A DNA stretch of 64,000 nucleotides from an uncultured Oscillospiraceae bacterium (GTDB taxonomy: Bacteria > Bacillota > Clostridia > Oscillospirales > Acutalibacteraceae): the NCBI GenBank assembly GCA_900546265.1, contig URCA01000002.1, positions 62,001 to 126,000 of the forward strand. Reading direction: 5' to 3'. How positions within the stretch are numbered: position 1 is the stretch's first letter; every line of letters starts with the position of its first letter. The notes below the pieces were generated by a model. The model worked only from the letters and a program-made list of their open reading frames with translations. It had not been told where the DNA came from and ran no database searches. Below, one piece after another: positions 9,201 through 16,181 of this stretch. The position numbers and the translations under genes are program-made.

Positions 9201-10601
9201 GCGCCGCAGCCGGTCAATATCCCCCTCCAGGGCCAGGAATTCCCCCTCCTGTCCCCGGATGAGGCGGACAAGCTGGGTGATGGCTCCCCGCTTGCGCTCC
9301 CAGCCGGAATAGCTCTGCATGGTGGGACTGAAGGTGCGGGGCCGCACGGCCAGCACAAAGCTGCCGGGGCAGTAGTGGTTGAGCCGCCGGATCTCCCGGG
9401 TCATGGCCGCGATGTCGGCCTCGTCCTGGGGCATGGCGGGGTATTTCGCCTGTTTGAGATCGGCCAGCAGGCAGATCTGCACCGCTCCGGTGCCGTTGGT
9501 GTTGTACAGGCGGGCCAGATGGGCCGCTACCTTGCCGGCGCTGTCGGCCGTGGGCAGAAGGGTGGAGACAGTAATGAGGGTCCGTCCCTCCTCCGGCACG
9601 TCCCCTTCCAAATCCATGCGGGGCAGGCGGCGGGGCTTGAGGCCCATGCGGGCGACGTGCTCCACCACGGGGCGCAGCAGCTCCCACAGCGGGAAATAGA
9701 GCAGCGGGATGGCCCAGGGGCTGCCGATAAGCACGGCCAGGGAAACCGCCGTCAGCAGAGGCAGCACCAAGGTGCAGGCCAGGGCGGCCCGCCCACGCGC
9801 CCGGCGGGCCGCCCGGTCTTCATCCAGCAGCCAGTGGCCCACGTGCCTCTTGCGGCCCTCCGGGGCGGTGGCAGCGGCCTCCACCGCGGCGGCGGCCACC
9901 GCCCCCTCCCCGATCTCCTGGCGGATGGCCTTGAGAGCCACCGCCCGGCGATAGTCGGCCCGGGTGTCCTCGTCCATGCGGGTATACAGGCCGGCCGGAT
10001 CCCCGGTCAGCAGCTTCTCCACCACACTGTGCTCCTCCGCCATGGCGACAAAATCCAGCTCCGCCATCTGGCGCAGGCCAGTGACCGCGGCACTCATCCA
10101 CCGCTCCCCCTGCTCCGGCTCCGCCCCGCAGGCGTCGGCCGCCAGCATCACCAGCGCGGCCTTCAGGCACAAGGGCAGCTGGGCCAACTCGAAGACGGTT
10201 AGAGGCCGCTCTTCATCGGCCATGTCCAGCAGCCGCCGAATCTCCTCCGCCCCCGGCAGCCCCTGCTCCTTAAGCATCCGGCGGAACAGCCGGTAGGTCA
10301 CCGGCTCCCCGTCAGCACAGGGCTGCCGGTCGGCGTGGCGCAGGGCGGAGAGGGCGCCTTCGCCTTCACGCAGCAGGAGGTGGTAGTTGTCTCCTAGCCA
10401 TTCGTCTGCCGCTGTTTTGCCGCATTGTACCGCCCGGCGATAGCTGCGCCGCAAGGTGCGCATGGCCCGGCGCAGCTCCCTGGCCAAGCGCCATAGGCGG
10501 GCGGTTTTGGCGGGCTCCGCCAGGGTTTCCCGCACCAGAGACCGGGTCAAGGCCTCCTCTTCCCGTTCCATATCCGCCCCGTTTTCCCTTTGTTTTTCCA
10601 T
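3210..10601 (-). CDS. Cyclic beta-1,2-glucan synthase-like membrane protein (GT84 + glycoamylase-like + GH94)
   Basis: At 2463 residues this is the largest protein in the window. After a soluble N-terminus there are membrane segments (about residues 270-310). A GT84-like glycosyltransferase domain follows, with the DxD-type LALDSDTDMRMD at about 473 and HPCNRPVIDP shortly after. More membrane segments occupy about 670-810. A glycoamylase-like domain spans about 850-1200 (TSPTNIGLYLL, MAHHVGMSMAACANVLLDD). The C-terminal GH94 phosphorylase-type domain spans about 2000-2430 (GFYQCGGAWGFRDQLQDTLA; CSDDLVWLP near 2076 with the expected catalytic Asp). The order matches proteobacterial Cgs/NdvB, which make and cyclise beta-1,2-glucan from UDP-glucose; those are some 400 residues longer. 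I chose the ATG at 10601 because AGGAGG lies six bases ahead; an in-frame ATG at 10640 lacks a binding site. It stands alone with its own promoter. The exact product (cyclic or linear glucan) cannot be told from sequence. Confidence 0.85.
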   Translation of the reverse strand: MEKQRENGADMEREEEALTRSLVRETLAEPAKTARLWRLARELRRAMRTLRRSYRRAVQCGKTAADEWLGDNYHLLLREGEGALSALRHADRQPCADGEPVTYRLFRRMLKEQGLPGAEEIRRLLDMADEERPLTVFELAQLPLCLKAALVMLAADACGAEPEQGERWMSAAVTGLRQMAELDFVAMAEEHSVVEKLLTGDPAGLYTRMDEDTRADYRRAVALKAIRQEIGEGAVAAAAVEAAATAPEGRKRHVGHWLLDEDRAARRARGRAALACTLVLPLLTAVSLAVLIGSPWAIPLLYFPLWELLRPVVEHVARMGLKPRRLPRMDLEGDVPEEGRTLITVSTLLPTADSAGKVAAHLARLYNTNGTGAVQICLLADLKQAKYPAMPQDEADIAAMTREIRRLNHYCPGSFVLAVRPRTFSPTMQSYSGWERKRGAITQLVRLIRGQEGEFLALEGDIDRLRRTKYLLALDSDTDMRMDTVSQLVGAALHPCNRPVIDPITQRVVAGYGILTPRMGVTLDSADRTPFSRVMAGQGGITAYDVVAGDLYMDGFEESIFAGKGLIDVEAFALVTEEVFPPEQVLSHDILEGSLLRTGLVSDVEMTDGVPSGMGGWLDRLHRWIRGDWQNITFLWHPALCFTRLDKWKLLDNLRRSLTPALILLCLLLSPLFERGGVLALAAILSAVSGQLLAAFLSLVHGGWLTLTGKYYSRVMPRAMGALAQAGVTFVMLPATAWVGLSGMGIALWRLKSRKRMLEWVTAAEADSRRGGFLSALRRFWYSLPAAAICLVFGGALLRLAGLFFLALIPLALWSARPATSKKPALSAAGREQVHTYAAAMWRFYEELCTPEDHYLPPDNLQESPVWRVAHRTSPTNIGLYLLCVLAARDLGFIDVSDMLNRVENTVATVEKLEKWKGNLLNWYDTRTLRPLSPRYVSTVDSGNLACCLVALRQGLLELRDPRGEELAARIRALYMAVDLTPLYNKRRALFHIGLDPDTGEASPSYYDLLMSESRMTGYFAIATRRVSKKHWGALGRMLAKSAGYVGPVSWTGTMFEYFMPRLLLPAYEGSMGYEALRFCLHCQKRRPPRGVPWGVSESGFYAFDSNLNYQYKAHGVPRLALKRGMAADLVIAPYATFLTLTTDPEGALRNLSRLERLGMTGRCGFYEAADFTKGRAAGGGYSVVRSYMAHHVGMSMAACANVLLDDVFVRRFLRDGDMARASELLNEQAPVNCSVYDMVKEPTAPELPGRSVAVTQDIALVNPRSPQVHLLSGGEWMLAVSDSGTGVSVCRGMDMTMHSGDLLRRPQGIFTLVDGGEGAFSLTRAPDLAALDNHRATFGDGYAAFFAEKGILSAGLRVMVHPRLPGEQRQLILQNKSAATVQARVLFYFEPCLSRRQDVEAHPAFSRLFLSAHKEEAAQALVVTRRRRGDEPPMCLAAGFLEGAPFEYEADREALLTRPLGTASLPGNMNAPFSSAGSGVPDGAVALRLSLDVPPKGKAALTFVLAAAPTEGEAVTRLVEMRREGRLTAAKAAKSPFGGVEAQLAAQILPDLFYPPRMSREWAQAARENTRGQAALWPLGISGDFPIVLMEVHNAADASRAEPYMRLHRSLQLGGVDSELVILYREGGDYDAPVLEALREAAQAVDCIQMLGARGGIHTVNLMQHGEEAAALLTAVCVHNGARDLQRTGLPPVEYMPISIQPVERDGKITESPRNLLEIPGGRFEGDRFVLHDPAGGGPRLPWCHVLANPTFGTLVSDKALGFTWAINARENKLTPWFNDVSSDNRGEMLLLRAGGRVYDTVWGSTPIFGDGYARYEGRAGSLRTAVMVTVPAAGMVKRVTLEIENTAEEETDVQAAYYTEPALGVDRRQARHTVARWEQGALLLRNPFSDIHGGLILTAVGGADGCDCDRGSFLAGNWGGGTLSPIPDPCGAVIVRRRLPPKRRETITFVLGYGAHQEGVMALPRLAEGGKPMTLPAPALDCPDRELAALCSHWLPRQIVTCRLFARTGFYQCGGAWGFRDQLQDTLAALWLRPELTARQLQRCAAVQFEEGDVLHWWHRLPGRRLRGVRTRCSDDLVWLPFVLAAYTEFTGDTGILDVPIPWLTGPALTEEEQERYFEPETAGYRSSLYEHAVRALDKAITHGSHYLPLMGSGDWNDGFNRVGAEGRGESVWLAMFLALTLTRFSPICRGRQDEERARRYEAVAEGYRQAAESCFDGDRYLRAYLDDGTPLGREGAGACAIDSLSQSFAVLCGLNASHTGTALDTALRQLEDGENGLLKLFAPPFGQPDKRVGYTSSYPAGVRENGGQYTHAAAWLAIALFEAGRPEDGTRVLRLLNTIAKYTDGLGEKYRGEPYALAGDVYANPACPGRVGWSQYTGAAGWMYTAVLRHLLGLRPRGNAMDLQPCLPVGWPGYSLKITLLNTPLSITVAREEAKGLTVDGKEAQEVPLDGKRHKVHLNV

Positions 10602-10631
10602 GCTGATCCTCCTATGCTCCGATAAGGATAG

Positions 10632-10660
10632 CATGTACAATTCTCCCTAAAATATGTCAA
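10632..10660 (-). promoter_or_regulatory. Candidate promoter of the glucan synthase gene
   Basis: A perfect TTGACA is followed after 17 bases by TACATG, a weak -10 box. The leader to the ATG at 10601 is short, about 25 bases. Confidence 0.45.
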
Positions 10661-10777
10661 TTCGCCTCGATTTCCTTGGATCACTATCCGCTTTTTTTCG
10701 CCCGCAAGCGCTTTGTTTCGCCTGTTTTCTTCCGGTTTCGCCCGCCGTCGCTCTGTCGTTCAGCTTGGCTCAGGGCT

Positions 10778-10820
10778 AAAAAAAGCGCCCTTGGAACGTG
10801 TGTTCCAAGGGCGGCTTTTT
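10778..10820. terminator. Rho-independent terminator, bidirectional
   Basis: The stem GCCCTTGGAAC/GTTCCAAGGGC has a GTGT loop and A/T runs on both sides. It directly overlaps the stop of the small membrane protein gene on the minus strand and ends the mtnN transcript. Confidence 0.8.
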
Positions 10821-11127
10821 AGCCTTTCAGAGCATTTCGCAGCCAGTTTTGCAGCAGGGAGAGCAGGACGCCGAGGGTGCAGAAGGCGGCAAGCAGGCCG
10901 AATTTTTTCAGCCCGCGGGTATTGGACAAATAGACGGCTGTCGGACCGTCGTCCCCCGATACGACAGCGACCGTGGGGGCTTTTTCATCCCCGGGGGCGA
11001 TCACCGTCAGGGGCAGCACCCAATGGACGAAGGCGCCGATGACCGCCGCGAGCAGGGAGAGGACGCGGCAGACCTTATTCAGCCGGGACAGAAAAGCGGC
11101 AGTCAATCGCCCCGCGCCCCCTCCCAT
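10819..11127 (-). CDS. Small two-TM membrane protein, unknown function
   Basis: I do not recognise this 102-residue protein. Two hydrophobic segments (about residues 20-42 and 76-95) flank a roughly 30-residue polar loop containing GDEKAPTVAVVSGDDGPTAV, so both ends probably lie on the same side of the membrane. It overlaps the 3' end of the nucleosidase gene and is probably co-transcribed with it, ending at the terminator over its stop. The start is uncertain: the ATG at 11127 has its GGAGG only one base away, whereas a TTG at 11106, overlapping the nucleosidase stop, has a better-spaced GGGAGGGG and would give 95 residues. No family assignment is offered. Confidence 0.6.
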   Translation of the reverse strand: MGGGAGRLTAAFLSRLNKVCRVLSLLAAVIGAFVHWVLPLTVIAPGDEKAPTVAVVSGDDGPTAVYLSNTRGLKKFGLLAAFCTLGVLLSLLQNWLRNALKG

Positions 11128-11846
11128 TCCTCCACATCCGGGAGGTTTTTCAGCATGGCCATGACGATGCCGGCGCTGGCGCGGGCGGCCTGCTTTTCAA
11201 AGGTATCGAAGGACACCACGGCCTGCTGGCCGGCCAGGTCGGATATAGCCCGCACCACCACGAAGGGCACCCCGTTGGCGGCGGCAGTCTGCGCGATGGC
11301 GGCGCCCTCCATTTCCACGGCGGCGGCCCCGAAGCGTTCCCGGACGTCCGCCTTGACCGCCTCATCGGAGACAAACACGTCCCCTGAGGCGATGACGCCC
11401 TCGATCACCTTCCCGGCAAAGACCTCATCCCGGGCCGCGGCCTCAAAGGCGGCGATCAGCCGCCTGTCGGCGGCGTAGAGAGTGGGAAGGGAATCGTCCT
11501 CCCCGCTCATATAGCCCTTAACATGGCCGAAGCTGGTCAAATCAAAATCGTGCTGCACCGAGGCGGCGCCGACCACCAGATCCCCCACCGCCAGGCAAGG
11601 ATCCAGGCCGCCCGCCACGCCGGTATTGATAAGCGCCCCCACGTGGAAGCGATCGATCAGGGCCTGGGCGCACAGGGCGGCGCAGACCTTGCCGATGCCG
11701 CAGCGGACCACCACGGCGGGCTTTCCGGCCAGCAGGCCGTAATGGAATTCGAGACCCGCGTGACGCAGAACCGATCCTTCCTCCATTTGCTGCACGAGCA
11801 GCTCCACTTCCGACGCCATGGCGCCGATGATACCGATGATCCCCAT
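11103..11846 (-). CDS. mtnN: 5'-methylthioadenosine / S-adenosylhomocysteine nucleosidase
   Basis: The 247-residue protein has the nucleoside phosphorylase fold. It shows GIIGAMASEVELL at the N-terminus, GIGKVCAA, NTGVAGGL, VEMEGAAIAQTA (substrate-binding Met-Glu) and a late SDLAG with the catalytic Asp. It hydrolyses adenine from MTA, SAH and 5'-deoxyadenosine in the cytosol, feeding methionine salvage and the activated methyl cycle. The ATG at 11846 is chosen because AAAAGGGGCGG precedes it and the protein then begins exactly where family members do; a longer frame to 11888 adds residues with no homology. It is transcribed from the promoter at 11900-11928 together with the small membrane protein downstream. 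Confidence 0.93.
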   Translation of the reverse strand: MGIIGIIGAMASEVELLVQQMEEGSVLRHAGLEFHYGLLAGKPAVVVRCGIGKVCAALCAQALIDRFHVGALINTGVAGGLDPCLAVGDLVVGAASVQHDFDLTSFGHVKGYMSGEDDSLPTLYAADRRLIAAFEAAARDEVFAGKVIEGVIASGDVFVSDEAVKADVRERFGAAAVEMEGAAIAQTAAANGVPFVVVRAISDLAGQQAVVSFDTFEKQAARASAGIVMAMLKNLPDVEEWEGARGD

Positions 11847-11899
11847 ATATCCGCCCCTTTTATTCATTCTGTTTGAGATAAGCGACAACTCCGTCCATT

Positions 11900-11928
11900 A
11901 TTAAACCATAAAAGGGCGGCAAAGGCAA
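11900..11928 (-). promoter_or_regulatory. mtnN: Promoter of mtnN
   Basis: TTGCCT and TTTAAT are separated by 17 bases on the minus strand, about 55 bases upstream of the mtnN ATG. Confidence 0.6.
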
Positions 11929-11981
11929 GCGGCGCTTTACGCGCTTAGTATGCCGGAAAGCCTGCCGGGATATGCCATAAG

Positions 11982-12014
11982 AAAAACGGCTCGCTGTAAA
12001 AGCGGGCCGTTTTT
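11982..12014 (-). terminator. Terminator of the 49-aa gene
   Basis: AAAAACGGC(T)CGC pairs with GCG(G)GCCGTTTTT around an A-rich loop. It lies eight bases after the stop codon and would work on both strands. Confidence 0.75.
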
Positions 12015-12021
12015 CGTCTCA

Positions 12022-12171
12022 TTAATTCTTACTCGGTGGGTTGAGCATTGTGCGAATCACGCGATCCAAAATAATGCACAGGCACTCCTCCACCTTCTTG
12101 TTATTCATTTTTGCAATATCTTCGTACACGTTGGATAAGTCATCATCCAATTCAATGACGTATTTTTTCAT
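12022..12171 (-). CDS. 49-residue acidic small protein, unknown function
   Basis: A short frame begins MKKYVIELDDDLSNVYEDIA and ends MLNPPSKN. GGGGCGG lies five bases before the ATG. A near-consensus promoter (12216-12244) lies upstream and a good terminator directly downstream, so it is a complete transcription unit. Two cysteines sit in an amphipathic stretch (KKVEECLCIILDRVIRTM) that looks helical and could mediate dimerisation. I do not recognise a family. Its base composition is much AT-richer than its neighbours. It is divergent from a small HTH protein gene whose translation start lies over this gene's promoter, which suggests regulator and target, an antitoxin-like pair, or a remnant of a mobile element. 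None of these is proven. Confidence 0.7.
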   Translation of the reverse strand: MKKYVIELDDDLSNVYEDIAKMNNKKVEECLCIILDRVIRTMLNPPSKN

Positions 12172-12215
12172 TTTTCCGCCCCTATATGAACACTATCGCC
12201 TTCTTATTTATGAAT

Positions 12216-12244
12216 AGTATATAGCTCATAATAAGGAATGTCAA
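12216..12244 (-). promoter_or_regulatory. Strong sigma-A promoter of the 49-aa gene, overlapping the divergent HTH gene leader
   Basis: TTGACA, 17 bases, then TATACT on the minus strand. TATGA and TCATA arms (12210-12230 region) surround the -10 box and could be an operator for the HTH protein encoded opposite. Confidence 0.75.
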
Positions 12245-12255
12245 GGGGTGAGAAA

Positions 12256-12456
12256 ATGATAGTTTACGACAAGCTTTGGGATATGATGAAAAAGAGAGAA
12301 ATTTCAACCTACAGGCTGCGCGAGTCTCACGGCTTCAACACAAAAACGATTGCCAAACTACGGCAAAACGGTACGGTCACAACGCAAACCTTAAACAAGC
12401 TATGCACCATTTTAGATTGTGAATTATCCGATATTGCCGAGTATAAGAAGGATTGA
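12256..12456 (+). CDS. Small Cro/CI-type (XRE) helix-turn-helix protein
   Basis: This 66-residue protein is almost only an HTH domain: ISTYRLRESHGFNTKTIAKL forms helices 2-3, followed by LNKLCTILDCELSDIAEY, a signature common in single-domain XRE proteins of mobile elements. The ATG at 12256 follows AAGGGGTGAG; an upstream in-frame start at 12238 adds only six residues and lies over the neighbouring promoter. It is divergent from the 49-aa gene and both have low G+C content compared with flanking core genes, so the pair was probably acquired by transfer. It most likely represses the shared intergenic region. It ends at the bidirectional terminator shared with tuf. Confidence 0.8.
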   Translation: MIVYDKLWDMMKKREISTYRLRESHGFNTKTIAKLRQNGTVTTQTLNKLCTILDCELSDIAEYKKD

Positions 12457-12495
12457 GCCGGCCAGCCTCGAGATAATCCATAGCTTTTCCGACGT

Positions 12496-12535
12496 AAAAA
12501 AACGGCCCTGTGGAAAAATCCACAGGGCCGTTTTT
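12496..12535. terminator. Bidirectional terminator between the HTH gene and tuf
   Basis: A 16-bp near-perfect stem (ACGGCCCTGTGGA / TCCACAGGGCCGT) has an A7 run on the left and T5 on the right. It serves the convergent HTH gene (plus) and tuf (minus). Confidence 0.85.
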
Positions 12536-12543
12536 AAGCGAAA

Positions 12544-13746
12544 TTAGCCGTTGATCTTGCTGACAACGCCGGAGCCAACGGTGCGGCCGCCTTCGCGGAT
12601 AGCGAAGCGGAGGCCTTCCTCGATGGCGATGGGGGTGATCAGCTCCACGTCCATCTCGACGTTATCGCCAGGCATGCACATTTCCACGCCCTCGGGCAGG
12701 GAAATGACGCCGGTCACGTCGGTGGTGCGGAAATAGAACTGCGGGCGGTAGTTGTTGAAGAAGGGGGTATGACGGCCGCCCTCGTCCTTGGACAGGATGT
12801 AAACCTGGCCATGGAACTTGGTGTGAGGATTGATGGAGCCGGGTTTGCACAGAACCTGGCCGCGCTCAATCTCGGTGCGCTGAATGCCGCGCAGCAGGGC
12901 GCCGATGTTGTCGCCGGCCTCCGCGTAGTCAAGCAGCTTGCGGAACATTTCGATACCGGTGACGACGGTCTTCTTGCGCTCGTCGGTCAGGCCGATGATT
13001 TCCACTTCTTCGCTGAGCTTCAGCTGACCGCGCTCCACACGGCCGGTAGCGACGGTGCCGCGGCCGGTGATGGTGAAGACGTCCTCAACAGGCATCAGGA
13101 AGGGTTTGTCGGTGGTGCGCTCCGGGCTGGGGATATAGCTGTCGACAGCTTCCATCAGCTTGAGGATGGGCGCATATTCGGGAGCGTTCGGATCGGTGGA
13201 GGTGCACTCCAGCGCGACCAGAGCGGAGCCCTGGATGATGGGGGTGTCGTCGCCCGGGAACTCATACTCGTTGAGCAGCTCGCGGATTTCCATCTCGACG
13301 AGCTCGAGCAGTTCGGGATCGTCGACCTGGTCGACCTTGTTCATGAACACGACGATATAGGGCACGCCGACCTGACGGGAGAGCAGGATGTGCTCACGGG
13401 TCTGGGGCATGGGGCCGTCGGCAGCGGACACCACCAGGATAGCGCCGTCCATCTGCGCAGCGCCGGTGATCATGTTCTTGACATAGTCGGCGTGGCCGGG
13501 GCAGTCAACGTGGGCATAGTGACGGTTCTCCGTCTCGTATTCCACGTGAGAGGTGTTGATTGTGATACCACGGGCGCGCTCCTCGGGAGCCTTGTCGATG
13601 TTGGCGTAGTCGACGAACTCAGCGTCGCCCTTCATCGCGAGCACCTTGGTGATAGCGGCGGTCAGGGTGGTCTTGCCATGGTCGACGTGGCCGATGGTGC
13701 CGATGTTTACGTGGGGCTTGTTTCTTTCAAACTTTGCCTTTGCCAT
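12544..13746 (-). CDS. tuf: Elongation factor Tu
   Basis: The 400-residue GTPase carries aminoacyl-tRNA to the ribosomal A site. Motifs are the P-loop GHVDHGKTTLTAA near residue 18, RGITINTSHVEYET (switch I), DCPGHADY, NKVDQVDD and SALVALE. The C-terminus matches the family (VGSGVVSKING). The start at 13746 follows AAAAGGAGG and gives the canonical MAKAKFERNKPHVNIGTIG; a longer frame to 13773 runs into the binding site. It is transcribed from its own promoter at 13800-13828 after the fusA terminator. The S10 ribosomal protein operon, which follows tuf in many bacteria, is absent here. Confidence 0.98.
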   Translation of the reverse strand: MAKAKFERNKPHVNIGTIGHVDHGKTTLTAAITKVLAMKGDAEFVDYANIDKAPEERARGITINTSHVEYETENRHYAHVDCPGHADYVKNMITGAAQMDGAILVVSAADGPMPQTREHILLSRQVGVPYIVVFMNKVDQVDDPELLELVEMEIRELLNEYEFPGDDTPIIQGSALVALECTSTDPNAPEYAPILKLMEAVDSYIPSPERTTDKPFLMPVEDVFTITGRGTVATGRVERGQLKLSEEVEIIGLTDERKKTVVTGIEMFRKLLDYAEAGDNIGALLRGIQRTEIERGQVLCKPGSINPHTKFHGQVYILSKDEGGRHTPFFNNYRPQFYFRTTDVTGVISLPEGVEMCMPGDNVEMDVELITPIAIEEGLRFAIREGGRTVGSGVVSKING

Positions 13747-13799
13747 TTGGATTTCCTCCTTTTTATAAACCAATCAAAAATGCAGCAGTGCACTTCCCC

Positions 13800-13828
13800 A
13801 TTTTAGCAAGTCCCCGTGGGAATTTCAA
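13800..13828 (-). promoter_or_regulatory. tuf: Promoter of tuf
   Basis: TTGAAA, 17 bases, TAAAAT on the minus strand (5/6 matches in each box). It lies about 55 bases before the tuf ATG and separates tuf from fusA as a transcription unit. Confidence 0.7.
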
Positions 13829-13968
13829 GTGTTTTCCAAAGAAATTCACCGGGAAGAGGCCATCCTCCCTCCATGAAAAGCGGAGGGCTGCCGGAAAAGG
13901 GCGAATTCCATCCGATACCGGCCAAAGGAAATGGGGAAACGGGATTCATTTCCTCTGCGGGGGGATTC

Positions 13969-14010
13969 AAAAACGGCAGCGCCGTTTTTGCTGCGGGGGG
14001 TATCCCCCCG
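13969..14010 (-). terminator. Double hairpin ending fusA
   Basis: Just after the fusA stop comes CGGGGGG-TAT-CCCCCCG (13994-14010), then AAAAACGGC-AGC-GCCGTTTTT (13969-13989) with a T run in the minus direction. The second hairpin is a good intrinsic terminator. Confidence 0.75.
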
Positions 14011-14012
14011 CG

Positions 14013-16097
14013 TCAATCCTCTTTCTTGACGCGCTTGGCGATGATGGCTTCGGCCACGCTCTTGGGAACCTCCGCGTAGTGAGAGGGCTCCATGACGTAC
14101 TGGCCGCGGCCCTGGGTACGGGAGCGCAGGTCGGTAGCGTAGCCGAACATCTCGGACAGGGGCACGAGGGCGTTGATCTGCTGGGCACCGGTAACGGCTT
14201 CCATGCCCTGCATCAGGCCACGGCGGGAGTTGATGTCGCCGATGACGTCGCCCATGTAATCCTCCGGCACGATGACGACCACTTTCATAATCGGCTCGAG
14301 CAGGACGGGATCCGCCTTACGCATGGCCTCCTTGAAGGCCATGGAGCCAGCGATCTTAAACGCCATTTCAGAGGAGTCAACCTCGTGATAGGAGCCGTCG
14401 TACAGGGTGACCTTCACGTCCACGACGTTGTAGCCGGCGAGCACGCCGGACTGCATAGCGCCCTGGATACCGGCGTCGACCGCAGGAATATATTCCTTCG
14501 GGATGACGCCGCCGACGATGGCGTTGACAAACTCATAGCCCTTGCCCGGCTCGTTGGGCTCGAGCTTGATTTTGACATGGCCGTACTGGCCGCGGCCGCC
14601 GGACTGACGGGCGTACTTGTGATCCACGTCGGCCAGCTTGCGCACGGTCTCCTTGTAAGCCACCTGGGGAGCGCCGACGTTGGCCTCCACCTTGAACTCA
14701 CGCAGCAGACGGTCGACGATGATTTCCAGATGCAGCTCGCCCATACCGGCGATGATGGTCTGCCCGGTTTCCTCGTCGGTGTAGGTCTTGAAGGTGGGGT
14801 CTTCCTCCGCCAGCTTGGCGAGGGCGATGCCCATCTTCTCCTGGCCGGCCTTGGTTTTCGGCTCGATGGCCACGCGGATAACCGGCTCCGGGAATTCCAT
14901 GGATTCCAGGATGACGGGATTCTTCTCGTCGCACAGGGTATCGCCGGTGGTGGTGTTTTTCAGGCCCACCGCGGCGGCGATGTCGCCCGCGTAGACGGTC
15001 TCGATGTCCTGCCGGTGGTTGGCGTGCATCTGCAGAATGCGGCCGAGCCGCTCGTTGTTGTCCTTACAGGAGTTGTACACCGTGGTGCCGGCGTTGACGG
15101 TGCCGGAATAGACCCGGAAGAAAGCCAGCTTGCCCACAAAGGGGTCGGTGGCGATCTTAAATGCCAGAGCGGCGAAGGGCTCGTCGTCGGACGAATGCCG
15201 TTCCACCTCTTCCTCGGTCTCGGGATTGATACCCTTGATGGCGGGGACGTCGGTGGGGGCGGGCATATAGTCGATGATGGCGTCGAGCAGCTTCTGCACG
15301 CCCTTGTTCTTATAGGACGTGCCGCAGGTCACGGGCACCATGGCGTTGGCCAGGGTGGCCTTGCGGATGCAGGACTTGATCTCCTCGATGGTCAGCGTCT
15401 CGCCGGCAAAATACTTCTCCAGCAGGGCGTCGTCCTGCTCCGCGACATGCTCCAGCAGCTGCTCATGATACATCTGCGCGTCGTCGGCCATATCGGCGGG
15501 GATCTCCTCCACCCGAATGTCCTTGCCCAGATCGTCATAATAGACGTAGGCTTTCATTTCCACCAGGTCGATGATGCCCTTGAAGGTATCCTCGGCGCCG
15601 ATGGGCAGCTGGATCGGCACGGCGTTGCACTTGAGCCGCTCCTTCATCATGTTGACGACGCGATAGAAATCGGCGCCCATGATGTCCATCTTATTGACGT
15701 AGGCCATGCGGGGAACCTGGTACTGATCCGCCTGACGCCACACGGTTTCCGACTGGGGTTCCACGCCGCCCTTGGCGCAGAACACGGTGACGGATCCGTC
15801 GAGCACGCGCAGGGAGCGCTGCACCTCGACGGTGAAATCCACGTGGCCGGGGGTGTCGATGATATTGATGCGGTGGTTCTGCCAGAAGCAGGTGGTGGCG
15901 GCGGAAGTGATGGTGATGCCGCGCTCCTGCTCCTGCGCCATCCAGTCCATGGTGGCGCCGCCGTCATGGGTTTCGCCGAGTTTATGATTGATACCGGTAT
16001 AGAACAGGATACGCTCGGTCGTCGTCGTTTTGCCGGCGTCGATGTGCGCCATGATACCGATATTTCTGGTTTTTTCCAGAGAGACTTGCCTTGCCAT
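14013..16097 (-). CDS. fusA: Elongation factor G
   Basis: The 694-residue translocase GTPase has the P-loop AHIDAGKTTTTERIL near residue 17, the switch region (EQERGITITSAATT), DTPGHVDF and NKMDIMGADF. Domain IV reads GGRGQYGHV, and the C-terminus ends in TQGRGQYVMEPSHY followed by the usual tail. Length is normal for bacterial EF-G. The start at 16097 follows AAAAAGGAGGAC and gives MARQVSLEKTRNIGIM; a longer open frame to 16250 crosses an intrinsic terminator and is rejected. A terminator-like hairpin lies between rpsG and fusA, so fusA may be partly uncoupled from the rpsL-rpsG transcript. I could not find a convincing separate promoter. Confidence 0.98.
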   Translation of the reverse strand: MARQVSLEKTRNIGIMAHIDAGKTTTTERILFYTGINHKLGETHDGGATMDWMAQEQERGITITSAATTCFWQNHRINIIDTPGHVDFTVEVQRSLRVLDGSVTVFCAKGGVEPQSETVWRQADQYQVPRMAYVNKMDIMGADFYRVVNMMKERLKCNAVPIQLPIGAEDTFKGIIDLVEMKAYVYYDDLGKDIRVEEIPADMADDAQMYHEQLLEHVAEQDDALLEKYFAGETLTIEEIKSCIRKATLANAMVPVTCGTSYKNKGVQKLLDAIIDYMPAPTDVPAIKGINPETEEEVERHSSDDEPFAALAFKIATDPFVGKLAFFRVYSGTVNAGTTVYNSCKDNNERLGRILQMHANHRQDIETVYAGDIAAAVGLKNTTTGDTLCDEKNPVILESMEFPEPVIRVAIEPKTKAGQEKMGIALAKLAEEDPTFKTYTDEETGQTIIAGMGELHLEIIVDRLLREFKVEANVGAPQVAYKETVRKLADVDHKYARQSGGRGQYGHVKIKLEPNEPGKGYEFVNAIVGGVIPKEYIPAVDAGIQGAMQSGVLAGYNVVDVKVTLYDGSYHEVDSSEMAFKIAGSMAFKEAMRKADPVLLEPIMKVVVIVPEDYMGDVIGDINSRRGLMQGMEAVTGAQQINALVPLSEMFGYATDLRSRTQGRGQYVMEPSHYAEVPKSVAEAIIAKRVKKED

Positions 16098-16181
16098 AAA
16101 TGTCCTCCTTTTTATCCTCAATAGGTCGCAACGCCGCTGACTAGCGGAAAGATGTGGTATATAGCATGCCGCGCGGGGACA

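Noticed and set aside
8736..10202. Long open frames on the plus strand opposite the glucan synthase gene (also 4980-6221 and 7626-8699)
   Set aside because: All are antisense shadows without binding sites; the translations are low-complexity Gly/His/Gln-rich.
12496..12535. Attachment site for the imported-looking gene pair
   Set aside because: The palindrome is fully explained as a bidirectional terminator between convergent genes, and no matching direct repeat was seen on the other side.
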